Assembly: GCF_024347535.1 (NCBI RefSeq) | Contig: NZ_AP025497.1 | Span: 1,798,001 to 1,862,000, forward strand | From: Vibrio kanaloae | Lineage (GTDB): Bacteria; Pseudomonadota; Gammaproteobacteria; Enterobacterales; Vibrionaceae | Length of the DNA stretch: 64,000 bases | Reading direction: 5' to 3' | Shown here: piece after piece, positions 30,060-37,120 of the stretch | Layout: every line of letters begins with the position of its first letter | Position numbering within the stretch: position 1 is the first letter of the stretch | Notes under the pieces: generated by a model | The model's input: the letters and a program-made list of their open reading frames with translations, nothing else | The model's database searches: none | Told to the model about the DNA's origin: nothing | Translations under genes and position numbers: made by a program

Positions 30060-30279
30060 TTGCTTCCTGCCCCTACTTCGCTGATCCTATCAGCATTGGG
30101 TTATTTGAGATTTTAGTAATTTTCTTTGAATTTCGTCACTTTACTACTATTAAGATCATATAAAAAGGTGCTCAAATAAGAATCTCAGTGCAAGAATAGA
30201 GAAATAATCACTTTTGTCTTAATTCAGTAGTAATATATTGAATAACATTTTGTTTAAGGCACTTCACGAGCACATCACA

Positions 30280-30963
30280 ATGAAAAAAAACAAAACAGTC
30301 ACAACTGAAGATATTCTTCTTAAGCTATGCCAATCAGTCTCCAGCGTACTCACTTCAGCGACGGCTTCTCAAGTGTCCTATTCAGCCATGGTTCAAAAAA
30401 TCAATAAAACGAGTTTGAAACCTGACTTCGGCTGTTTCGTCTTATTTGACGGTGGTTTTTCCGGTCTTGTTGTTATCAATTTTACGTCAAAAGCGGCATT
30501 AGAGATCTATGCCAATTATATGCGTAACATGGGGATGCCTGAAGAAGAACTTGCTGTTCTCCATACTTCGGACGAAGTTGGTGATGTATTGGGAGAATTA
30601 ATGAATCAATTAGTCGGCGACTTTACGAATAAAATCCGTAAAGAACTGCAAACTAACATCACGCAGAACCAACCTAAAATGCTGGCGCTTAACAAGCAAG
30701 TTAACCTTTCTGTAGACACCAACCTAGATCGTCCACAAGCGCGCCGTGTAACTTTCTCAACCGAAAAGAACAATATTTTCTATCTTGAATTAGCCATGGA
30801 TAAGACAGAATTCATCCAATTGGAAGAATTTGAAATCGCTGAGGACGAATGTCCAGATAGCATTCTTGAAACTACTCAGAAAAATATGCAAGGAGCAAAC
30901 AAATCCACTCAAAGCTCAGGCAACGATTCTGCAGCGGATCTACTCGATGAACTCGGGATCTAA
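30280..30963 (+). CDS. DUF3334 family protein with an exact CheC/CheX phosphatase signature
   Basis: The 227-residue protein (from ATG 30280) has no membrane segment. Residues 102-132 read D-x3-E-x2-N-x22-P (D102, E106, N109, P132), which is precisely the consensus of CheC/CheX/FliY CheY-phosphate phosphatases, where Glu and Asn are catalytic. The preceding GGFSGLVVINFTSKAA resembles the beta-strand part of CheX. The C-terminal 40 residues are low-complexity and end in DLLDELGI, perhaps a docking tail. I infer a response-regulator phosphatase. Alternatively the motif may be a relic with a structural role. An earlier TTG at 30238 is possible. A terminator follows at 31003. Confidence 0.75.
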   Translation: MKKNKTVTTEDILLKLCQSVSSVLTSATASQVSYSAMVQKINKTSLKPDFGCFVLFDGGFSGLVVINFTSKAALEIYANYMRNMGMPEEELAVLHTSDEVGDVLGELMNQLVGDFTNKIRKELQTNITQNQPKMLALNKQVNLSVDTNLDRPQARRVTFSTEKNNIFYLELAMDKTEFIQLEEFEIAEDECPDSILETTQKNMQGANKSTQSSGNDSAADLLDELGI

Positions 30964-31002
30964 TTCCACAAAGCCCTAGTCGTTCTGATAAATAACCTCA
31001 CT

Positions 31003-31033
31003 AACGCCATCAATACGCTGATGGCGTTTTTAT
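31003..31033 (+). terminator. Terminator after DUF3334
   Basis: AACGCCATCA pairs with TGATGGCGTT across ATACGC, followed by TTTTATTTTT. Confidence 0.92.
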
Positions 31034-31166
31034 TTTTCAAAAACAACTTTACCTCTACTTCACAACCAGACCTATAGGTTTATATGTGAGTTTTAACTTT
31101 CTGTTGCCTGTCAAAACATGTAAAATGTCGGACTTTTAAAAATTTGCGGTAATGATTAAGTAGTCG

Positions 31167-31856
31167 ATGGATAAGAAAAAAGCCCTAAAGAAAATTGCCA
31201 AGTGTCTTGAGCTTGGAAATTCTGCGAACGTCAATGAAGCTGCCAATGCGATAAAAATGGCGCACAGCTTGATGCTGAAATATGGTCTCGAAAAAGACGA
31301 TATTGAATTTATCAAGATGGGAAAAACTCAATCCAGTCATCTGTTACCTGCAAATATCAGCTCTACACTGCTGCGTGTTATTCGTGGTATCAACACCAAA
31401 TTTGGTGTTGAAGCCGTGTTACTGAATCACAAAGGCCTCAAGCGTGTTGAGTTCATTGGTGAAGCCGATCGCGCTATCTTCGCAGCTTTTGCGTTTGATA
31501 TTGTTTACCGAGAACTGAATGAGCACACGGGCCAATTTAGAAATAGCTTCGCTGGCTCAGGAACCGGGTCATTAGAGGTTACACGTCGTGTGAACTCGTT
31601 TGTTTCAGGTTGGGTTGAAGGAGCGCTTGAGAAGCTACCTACTATTACCCCCGACGATGAATCAAACAACAAGATCAATAACTACATTGATAAAGAATTC
31701 AAAAATATCGACCGCGAAACTTTTAAGCAACAACTGAGAGAAGCGATGAAAAACCTCACCGCAGATTATGAAGTTGGCTTGAAGAAAGGTCGTAAATTGT
31801 CTGTAAATCGACCAGTTTCCGGTGCTCAGACACCTAAAAAGATCACTAAATCGTAG
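31167..31856 (+). CDS. DUF2786 domain protein
   Basis: The 229-residue protein opens with the DUF2786 helix pair (KKALKKIAKCLELGNSANVNEAANAIKMAHSLMLKYGL, residues 3-40). A central beta-rich part follows (GLKRVEFIGEADRAIFAAFAFDIVY) and then a basic C-terminal tail. The family occurs in bacteria and phages and its function is unknown; the second half resembles the domain often fused to DUF2786 in phage proteins. It stands alone between two terminator-like signals and an OmpA gene 112 bases further on. Confidence 0.85.
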   Translation: MDKKKALKKIAKCLELGNSANVNEAANAIKMAHSLMLKYGLEKDDIEFIKMGKTQSSHLLPANISSTLLRVIRGINTKFGVEAVLLNHKGLKRVEFIGEADRAIFAAFAFDIVYRELNEHTGQFRNSFAGSGTGSLEVTRRVNSFVSGWVEGALEKLPTITPDDESNNKINNYIDKEFKNIDRETFKQQLREAMKNLTADYEVGLKKGRKLSVNRPVSGAQTPKKITKS

Positions 31857-31968
31857 AGCGGCTTTACATTACCTCAACGTATTGATAAAAACACCAATAG
31901 TATTTACAGAACTATGGTTGTCATTCACATCCATTCGTTTGACAGAGGTACATAATGGAGAAAGTACG

Positions 31969-32637
31969 TTGAAAAAAATCACTCTAGCCCTGGCGCTTAC
32001 TGTCGCCTTAACAGGTTGTCAGGCAACGCAACGTCAAAACGCGACAACTGGCGAGTCTGAGACTAACTCAGCAACTCAAGGCGCCCTAATCGGTGCTATC
32101 GCAGGAGCCGTTGCAGGAGCTGTTACCGGTGACGATTCTAAAGATCGCCGCAAGCGGGCTTTAATTGGTGCTGCAGGCGGAGCTGCCGTTGGCGGAAGTG
32201 TTGGTTACTACTTTGACCAACAAGAAGCCGCACTTCGTGAAGAGCTAATGAACTCAGGAGTTCAAGTACAGCGTGTAGGTGAGAACCAACTTCTACTCCG
32301 TCTAGAGAACGGCATCGGTTTTGATTCCAGTTCTTACGCTTTGCAGTCTAGCATTCACAACACGCTGCGCGGCGTCGCTCGCATCTTAGTTGAATACCCA
32401 GACACTAGCCTAGTAATTGAAGGTCACACTGACAGCACTGGCAGTGAATCGACTAACCAAATACTTTCCGAGCGTCGCGCAGAATCCGTTCGTTCATTCT
32501 TGGTCTCTCAAAATGTAGCGACAGGTCGTTCTATTGCTCGTGGTAACGGTGAGCGCTACCCTCTTTGTGACAACAAAACCTCTCAAGGTCGTGCTTGTAA
32601 CCGTCGCGTAGAAATTCAAATCTTGCCACTTAAGTAG
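31969..32637 (+). CDS. OmpA-family lipoprotein with glycine-zipper segment
   Basis: The start is TTG 31969, with GGAG eight bases before it, which gives LKKITLALALTVALTGC, a lipoprotein signal peptide with lipobox LTGC. An in-frame start at 31822 would place the signal peptide inside the protein. After it come two Gly/Ala-rich segments (IGAIAGAVAGAVTG, GAAGGAAVGGSVGYYF), which form a glycine-zipper-like membrane region, and then an OmpA C-terminal peptidoglycan-binding domain (IEGHTDSTG, LSERRAESVRSFL). The mature part is about 205 residues. It probably tethers the outer membrane to the cell wall, like YiaD. Nothing shows specific regulation. Confidence 0.9.
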   Translation: MKKITLALALTVALTGCQATQRQNATTGESETNSATQGALIGAIAGAVAGAVTGDDSKDRRKRALIGAAGGAAVGGSVGYYFDQQEAALREELMNSGVQVQRVGENQLLLRLENGIGFDSSSYALQSSIHNTLRGVARILVEYPDTSLVIEGHTDSTGSESTNQILSERRAESVRSFLVSQNVATGRSIARGNGERYPLCDNKTSQGRACNRRVEIQILPLK

Positions 32638-32700
32638 CACGATTAAGCCCAGCTCGTCTTTATCTATTGAATTAACCATTATATAGTTTAGTTGCTTGTC

Positions 32701-32731
32701 AGTCGTGTTACTTATTCAAAGTAATACGACT
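32701..32731. repeat. 13-bp inverted repeat between the OmpA and Sel1/J-domain genes
   Basis: AGTCGTGTTACTT pairs with AAGTAATACGACT with one G-T pair. No T tract follows, so it may be a processing or regulatory hairpin instead of a terminator. Confidence 0.5.
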
Positions 32732-32757
32732 AACCAACAATCATAAATGTATTCATA

Positions 32758-33879
32758 TTGAACTATCGACTCTGGGCTTTTTACGAGACTTATCTTTTGC
32801 TTACCTTATCCAACTTGCTGCCGTCGTCATTTCTTAGAACTCTATTTCTAGCCCTCATCTTTTCCACGATACAGTTATCAATCACACATTTCGTTTATGC
32901 TGAAAGGAGTAGTGAGTTGTTACTAGAATCACAACCTCAAGATCCAGTATCTCAATACCAGTTAGCTCAAGCTTATGAGTCGGGGATCGACCTCCCTCTT
33001 AGCACCAGCGACGCATTTTATTGGTATACGCAATCAGCAGATAATGGCAATTCAGATGCGCAATTTAGATTGGGAGAGTTGTACTTAGCAGGTACAGGCG
33101 TAGAACAAAACAACAAGCTTGCTCTGAAATGGTTAATCAAAGCAGCGCTGCAAGGTAACCAACGAGCGCCAATCGAAATCGCCAAACTCTACGAGTCCTC
33201 ACTTGAGAAAGCACAACTCCAACCATTAGATGCTGCACTGATATGGTATGAAGCAGCCTTACCAGACAATCCTGACGCACAAGATGGATACAACCGGGTT
33301 CTGGAAGCACAATTCAACCAACAACGCGCAAAGCAGATTTCTTCGATTGAGAAGCTCAATGACAGCATCGACTCTGAAATAGACACCAGTCAGGGGTTAT
33401 CTCAGCAAGTACAATCTAACCAAGCCTCACGCTCTAACCTCTCCAGTTCTAACCAAACGAATTCAGACTATCTGATTGGCACAACCTTAGCCGTGTTGAT
33501 TTCAATTATCAGCATCATTGCGACGTTCGTTATCTCAAGAAAAAGACAAGCTCTAAAGTCGGGTGATTCGCGACTGCAACAACAATCATTTGAAGCGCGG
33601 CTTAGCTCGAAGGACCTGACGATTAAGCAGCAAAAAAGACAACTGCACGCAATGCTTACTGAACTAAAGAAACAGAAAAATTCAAAGGACATACAAAAAA
33701 TACAAGTGGCTTGCGCTTTATTCGGATATACACCGAACTCTATTCCTGAACAGAGAAGTGTAAAAACTAGATACAAACAACTATCAAAAATATACCATCC
33801 TGACGCTAGCGGGTGCGACGAAGAAATGAAACGCTTGAACAATGCACTAAAAACCCTACTACAAAATGTTACAAAATAG
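32758..33879 (+). CDS. Sel1-repeat, membrane-anchored J-domain protein
   Basis: The 373-residue protein starts with a hydrophobic signal sequence (residues 20-48, ending THFVYA). Two or three Sel1-like repeats of about 36 residues follow (AFYWYTQSADNGNSDAQFRLGELYLAG, ALKWLIKAALQGN), then a Ser/Asn/Gln-rich linker, a transmembrane helix at about 243-260, a charged helical linker, and a C-terminal J-domain with the HPD motif (YHPDAS near residue 345). Topology would place Sel1 repeats in the periplasm and the J-domain in the cytoplasm, where it may recruit DnaK. No ATG lies in the N-terminus; TTG 32758 or a later TTG must serve, so the start is uncertain. Confidence 0.75.
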   Translation: MNYRLWAFYETYLLLTLSNLLPSSFLRTLFLALIFSTIQLSITHFVYAERSSELLLESQPQDPVSQYQLAQAYESGIDLPLSTSDAFYWYTQSADNGNSDAQFRLGELYLAGTGVEQNNKLALKWLIKAALQGNQRAPIEIAKLYESSLEKAQLQPLDAALIWYEAALPDNPDAQDGYNRVLEAQFNQQRAKQISSIEKLNDSIDSEIDTSQGLSQQVQSNQASRSNLSSSNQTNSDYLIGTTLAVLISIISIIATFVISRKRQALKSGDSRLQQQSFEARLSSKDLTIKQQKRQLHAMLTELKKQKNSKDIQKIQVACALFGYTPNSIPEQRSVKTRYKQLSKIYHPDASGCDEEMKRLNNALKTLLQNVTK

Positions 33880-34018
33880 TAAAAAAGAACACTAATCAAA
33901 TTTACAAAGTCACAAATATACCGATTTTATTAGTGTGGCAATCGATCCCCCTCTCAAAAACAGGTAACAAACTATTAACTAATAGGTCTTACTTGTGTCA
34001 TAATTTGCGCCGAAAATA

Positions 34019-34037
34019 CACCTGGCGTATACAGGTG
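34019..34037. repeat. CACCTG-N7-CAGGTG inverted repeat beside the zinc-ribbon gene
   Basis: The arms frame GCGTATA and end immediately before the SD GAGGAG of the small zinc-ribbon gene. The word TATACAGGTG (34028-34037) recurs in the large inverted repeat at 34338-34390. Confidence 0.5.
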
Positions 34038-34047
34038 AGGAGAGAAT

Positions 34048-34236
34048 ATGTTCACAATAGAAGGCGTTTGTGATTGGTGCAAAAAGCCAAGCCTAGTAAA
34101 AAAGCACGACTACCTAGATGGTAAGTGTCATCATGCATGTAAAGAGTGCAATGATATTGCAACCATTGATGTTCGCCAATTCAATATTGGTGAAATGGAA
34201 ATGAGAGCGAAACTCTCCCAAGCGACACTGAGATAA
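34048..34236 (+). CDS. Small zinc-ribbon-like protein, 62 residues
   Basis: The protein has two cysteine knuckles, Cys8-x2-Cys11 and Cys31-x2-Cys34, with Cys27, His28 and His29 between them, so it probably binds zinc. I do not recognise the family. A strong SD (GAGGAG) lies six bases before the ATG, and a small inverted repeat precedes that SD. A good terminator follows at 34258. It lies in the repeat-rich region upstream of the SulA-like gene. Confidence 0.75.
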   Translation: MFTIEGVCDWCKKPSLVKKHDYLDGKCHHACKECNDIATIDVRQFNIGEMEMRAKLSQATLR

Positions 34237-34257
34237 GTAACACCTCTGAAATATAAG

Positions 34258-34280
34258 AAAGCGCCTAAGGCGCTTTTTTT
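34258..34280 (+). terminator. Terminator after the zinc-ribbon gene
   Basis: AAAGCGCC and GGCGCTTT surround a TAA loop, followed by a run of T to 34280. Confidence 0.93.
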
Positions 34281-34299
34281 GTGCCTGCGGTTTTAGACC

Positions 34300-34338
34300 T
34301 TCTCTCTTCTCTCTTCTCTCTTCTCTCTTCTCTCTTCT
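34300..34338 (+). repeat. Heptamer microsatellite (TTCTCTC), 5.6 copies
   Basis: Five perfect tandem TTCTCTC units plus TTCT run from 34300 to 34338. The tract ends where the large inverted repeat begins. The unit length, seven bases, would shift a frame if translated, but no gene covers it. Confidence 0.95.
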
Positions 34339-34390
34339 ATACAGGTGTATACAGTACTTTTCTGTCAAAACCACTGTATACACCTGTATA
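34338..34390. repeat. 18-bp perfect inverted repeat with LexA-like half sites
   Basis: TATACAGGTGTATACAGT (34338-34355) is repeated exactly inverted at 34373-34390 with 17 bases between. The right arm shares ACTGTATACAC with the LexA box at 34551. As RNA or single-stranded DNA it would make a long hairpin. No T tract follows, so it is not a standard terminator. Confidence 0.85.
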
Positions 34391-34550
34391 AAGCTCACAT
34401 TTTTTTCAACTTATGAGACAAGACAGCAAATTCATTCGAATTTAATTTATCTAATAATTTCAATAGTTTAATCATATTCCATCCACAATTCTAAACAGAA
34501 TCGTCCAATAATCCCGCAAAAAACGCTTGATCTTATAAGCAATCAAAACT

Positions 34551-34568
34551 ACTGTATACACATACAGC
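34551..34568. promoter_or_regulatory. LexA (SOS) box upstream of the sulA-like gene
   Basis: CTGTATACACATACAG (34552-34567) matches the LexA consensus CTGT-N8-ACAG. It lies 21 bases before the ATG of the SulA-like gene, where it would block transcription. Confidence 0.88.
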
Positions 34569-34588
34569 ATGTATATAAGGACAGCAAA

Positions 34589-34996
34589 ATGATTCAAGCA
34601 CACGTTAAAGCACAACACTCTAGCCCGCTAGTTCACTGCGCATTTACATCAGTTTCTCGTAAAAGCAAAAATTCAAACGAGGAAGCGTTGTTTGCAAGAA
34701 TGGCGTTGCTGTCCAATCAACATCAGTGGTTACTGTTTACCGCTCAAACACCAAGACCATCAGCTAAACAGCTTAAGCAACATAATGTTTGCTGCGACCG
34801 CGTTATTCATATGAAAGCCTCTCATCAAATGACTGAGGTAGAAACTGTTGAGAAAGCAATCCGTTCTAAGAATGCGAGCGCGATTGTTGCAAGTGCATCG
34901 ATTGACCAGTTCAGCCAACAGTACCTAAGAACACTAGGGTTACGCTTTCAATGTGAAGTCTTCTTTATGGATGCAAATTCAGAGCGTATTCACTAA
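34589..34996 (+). CDS. sulA: SulA-like SOS cell-division inhibitor
   Basis: The 135-residue protein shows the SulA core: QHQWLLFTAQTPRPSAKQLKQHNV followed by VIHMKASHQMTEVETVEKAIRSKNASAIVAS. SulA binds FtsZ and delays division after DNA damage. A good LexA box lies 21 bases upstream, the expected regulation, and an SD AAGGA precedes the ATG. In Enterobacteria SulA is about 169 residues; Vibrio-type SulA is shorter and diverged. Its last codons lie in a 15-base tandem duplication (34981-35010). Confidence 0.82.
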   Translation: MIQAHVKAQHSSPLVHCAFTSVSRKSKNSNEEALFARMALLSNQHQWLLFTAQTPRPSAKQLKQHNVCCDRVIHMKASHQMTEVETVEKAIRSKNASAIVASASIDQFSQQYLRTLGLRFQCEVFFMDANSERIH

Positions 34997-35010
34997 GAGC
35001 GTATTCACTA
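34981..35010 (+). repeat. 15-bp tandem duplication at the sulA stop codon
   Basis: AGAGCGTATTCACTA occurs twice back to back. The stop codon TAA lies at the joint (34994-34996), so the second copy is untranslated. Confidence 0.95.
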
Positions 35011-35102
35011 AACCACCTTGCTTAGCCTTTTAGCTAGCAAACATAGCTTAACCTTTGAGCTCACAAACATAGAGCCAAAACAAAGTCCAAATATACTGCC
35101 TT

Positions 35103-35155
35103 CCCCGCCCTACAATTCGCCAATTTTTTAGCGGATTGTTAGGCGGGGGTTTTTA
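35103..35155 (+). terminator. Long terminator hairpin after sulA
   Basis: CCCCGCC..TACAATTCGC pairs with GCGGATTGTTA..GGCGGGG (35103-35120 with 35131-35148), followed by GGTTTTTATTT. It is unusually GC-rich for the region. Confidence 0.88.
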
Positions 35156-35171
35156 TTTAAACAACAGACTT

Positions 35172-35186
35172 AGCAATCGTTTGCTT
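35172..35186. promoter_or_regulatory. Possible PurR box before purC
   Basis: AGCAATCGTTTGCTT is a near match to the PurR operator ACGCAAACGTTTGCGT. A perfect -10 box TATAAT lies at 35215-35220, about 65 bases before the purC ATG. Confidence 0.5.
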
Positions 35187-35286
35187 TTTCTCTGGAAGCA
35201 AATAGTAGATTGGGTATAATGCCCGTCTAATCATGTGCACACCGCACTTCTCTGTATGACGTTTGATAAAAGATAGGAATGTCTAA

Positions 35287-36390
35287 ATGAGCCTTGCTGA
35301 TCAAGTTCTTGCCGTAAATGATGACCTACCAATCCGTACTGATAAACCTGTCCACAGTGGCAAGGTTCGTTCGGTCTACTGGTTAACTGAAGAAGATAGC
35401 CAACGACTAATTAAAGAGAAAGGCTACGATGTAGCACCAGATGCGCCTTTAGCAATCATGGTGATCAGTGACCGTATCTCTGCATTTGATTGTATCTGGC
35501 GTGGTGAAGGGAATCTTAAAGGTGTTCCAGGTAAGGGAGCGGCTCTGAATGCTATCTCTAACCACTGGTTCAAATTGTTTAAAGACAACGGACTTGCTGA
35601 CAGTCATATTCTTGATATCCCTCACCCGTTCGTATGGATTGTACAGAAAGCTCGCCCAGTCATGATCGAGGCGATTTGCCGTCAATACATCACAGGTTCA
35701 ATGTGGCGTGCGTACGCGAACGGCGAACGTGAATTCTGTGGTATCGAGATGCCTGAAGGCCTTGAGAAAGACAAGAAGTTGCCTGAGCTACTGATCACGC
35801 CTTCAACAAAAGGAATTCTGAAAGGTATTCCTGGCGTTCCAGAAGCTGACGATGTGAACATCACTCGTAACAACATCGAAGATAACTTTGCAGCCTTCAA
35901 CTTTACTCAAGCAAGCGACATCGCGCATTACGAAAAACTTCTTAAAGAAGGCTTCAACGTAATCAGCCAAGCGCTAGCAAAAGTAGATCAAACCTTTGTT
36001 GATACCAAATTTGAGTTTGGCTACGTCAACGATGCTCAAGGCAAAGAAAAACTTATCTACATGGACGAAGTTGGTACTCCAGATTCATCGCGTATCTGGG
36101 ATACTCAGGAATACAACAACGGCAACATCGTTGAGAACTCAAAAGAAGGTTTCCGTCAGTTCTTGCTTAACTACTTCCCTGATGCAGACATCTTGTTAAA
36201 CAAAGAACGTATGCCAGAGCGTGAAGCATTGGCTCATGATAATGAACTTCCACTTGATTCGCTAATGTCTCTGTCTCGCACTTACCTTGATATCGCAGCG
36301 AAAATCACAGGTGCAGAGATCGTACTGAGCGAAAATCCTAAGCAAGAGATCATTGATGTACTGCGCGCTGACTATGGTCTAATCGACTAG
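35287..36390 (+). CDS. purC: Phosphoribosylaminoimidazole-succinocarboxamide synthase
   Basis: PurC joins CAIR and aspartate with ATP to give SAICAR in purine synthesis. The 367-residue protein is the longer SAICAR synthetase form found in Vibrio and eukaryote-like groups (E. coli PurC has 237). Motifs include [11 protein letters not shown] at the ATP-binding loop, [12 protein letters not shown], and [12 protein letters not shown]. The SD AGGAA lies seven bases before ATG. A possible PurR site upstream suggests purine repression. A terminator follows. Confidence 0.95.
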   Translation: MSLADQVLAVNDDLPIRTDKPVHSGKVRSVYWLTEEDSQRLIKEKGYDVAPDAPLAIMVISDRISAFDCIWRGEGNLKGVPGKGAALNAISNHWFKLFKDNGLADSHILDIPHPFVWIVQKARPVMIEAICRQYITGSMWRAYANGEREFCGIEMPEGLEKDKKLPELLITPSTKGILKGIPGVPEADDVNITRNNIEDNFAAFNFTQASDIAHYEKLLKEGFNVISQALAKVDQTFVDTKFEFGYVNDAQGKEKLIYMDEVGTPDSSRIWDTQEYNNGNIVENSKEGFRQFLLNYFPDADILLNKERMPEREALAHDNELPLDSLMSLSRTYLDIAAKITGAEIVLSENPKQEIIDVLRADYGLID

Positions 36391-36462
36391 TCGCTTAATT
36401 GCTTAATCTCAAAATAAAAAGCTAGAACGCTAATAAGCTCGTAGACACAAGTTTTAGATACT

Positions 36463-36490
36463 AAAAGGGCCTCAATATTGAGGCCCTTTT
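36463..36490. terminator. Bidirectional terminator after purC
   Basis: A perfect 28-base palindrome (AAAAGGGCCTCAA with its complement) with T tracts on both strands. Confidence 0.95.
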
Positions 36491-36538
36491 TACGTGTACG
36501 TTCTACTATTCCTGAGAGAGGTTGTAGACGAACTGAAG

Positions 36539-36916
36539 TTACAGCCTAATCGTAAACTCTTCTCCAGAATTAACCGCAAGCACTAAATGACTACGCGATT
36601 CGATATACTCTATCTGCTCTTCTTCAAGAGAATATGGCATCACAACTTTGAGTTCATTTATTCCTTCTAGCTTGGCAAGCTTGAGCAAAGTGACAATGTT
36701 TGACTCATCACTTTTACGCGTAGACATTGATTTCAATGCCATCTGCCATAAGCGATCTTCTGGGCTTGCTAGCTCTTTAATGCTATCGCGCCAGACAGTA
36801 CTGAATACTGGGGCAATGGTGGTAAGTGCTTCCAGGAAAGTCCATTTTTTACTGCATGAGGCGCCAAGAAATGTTGTGTAATCAAATTCTACACGCGTCT
36901 CTTTCTGTTTATCCAT
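36539..36916 (-). CDS. Conserved hypothetical protein, 125 residues
   Basis: I do not recognise this gene. From ATG 36916 (MDKQKETRVEFDYTTF) with GGGGGA four bases before it, the protein is soluble and helical with no signal peptide. The N-terminal half (WTFLEALTTIAPVFSTVWRDSIKELASPEDR) is helical and the C-terminal half (VVMPYSLEEEQIEYIESRSHLVLAV) alternates strand and helix. A GTG at 36931 is an alternative start. It converges with purC at a bidirectional terminator. Confidence 0.7.
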   Translation of the reverse strand: MDKQKETRVEFDYTTFLGASCSKKWTFLEALTTIAPVFSTVWRDSIKELASPEDRLWQMALKSMSTRKSDESNIVTLLKLAKLEGINELKVVMPYSLEEEQIEYIESRSHLVLAVNSGEEFTIRL

Positions 36917-37120
36917 GATGTCCCCCGACACTTTGGCAACACAATATACTCAATATCCACCAACTTCTTTTATATAGCAATAGGATATAGAAGAATGGTC
37001 TTTTATGACCTTTTGATTGGTTAAAAATGCATATAAAAATCAAGTTTGTAACAAAATACGCACTGATAAATCACATATGCGCCTATTTGATTAATATTTT
37101 AGAGATAAAACTTATCTAAG

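Noticed and set aside
34338..34390. Interpretation of the inverted repeat as a transcription terminator
   Set aside because: The loop is 17 bases and no T tract follows; a terminator for the upstream gene already stands at 34258.
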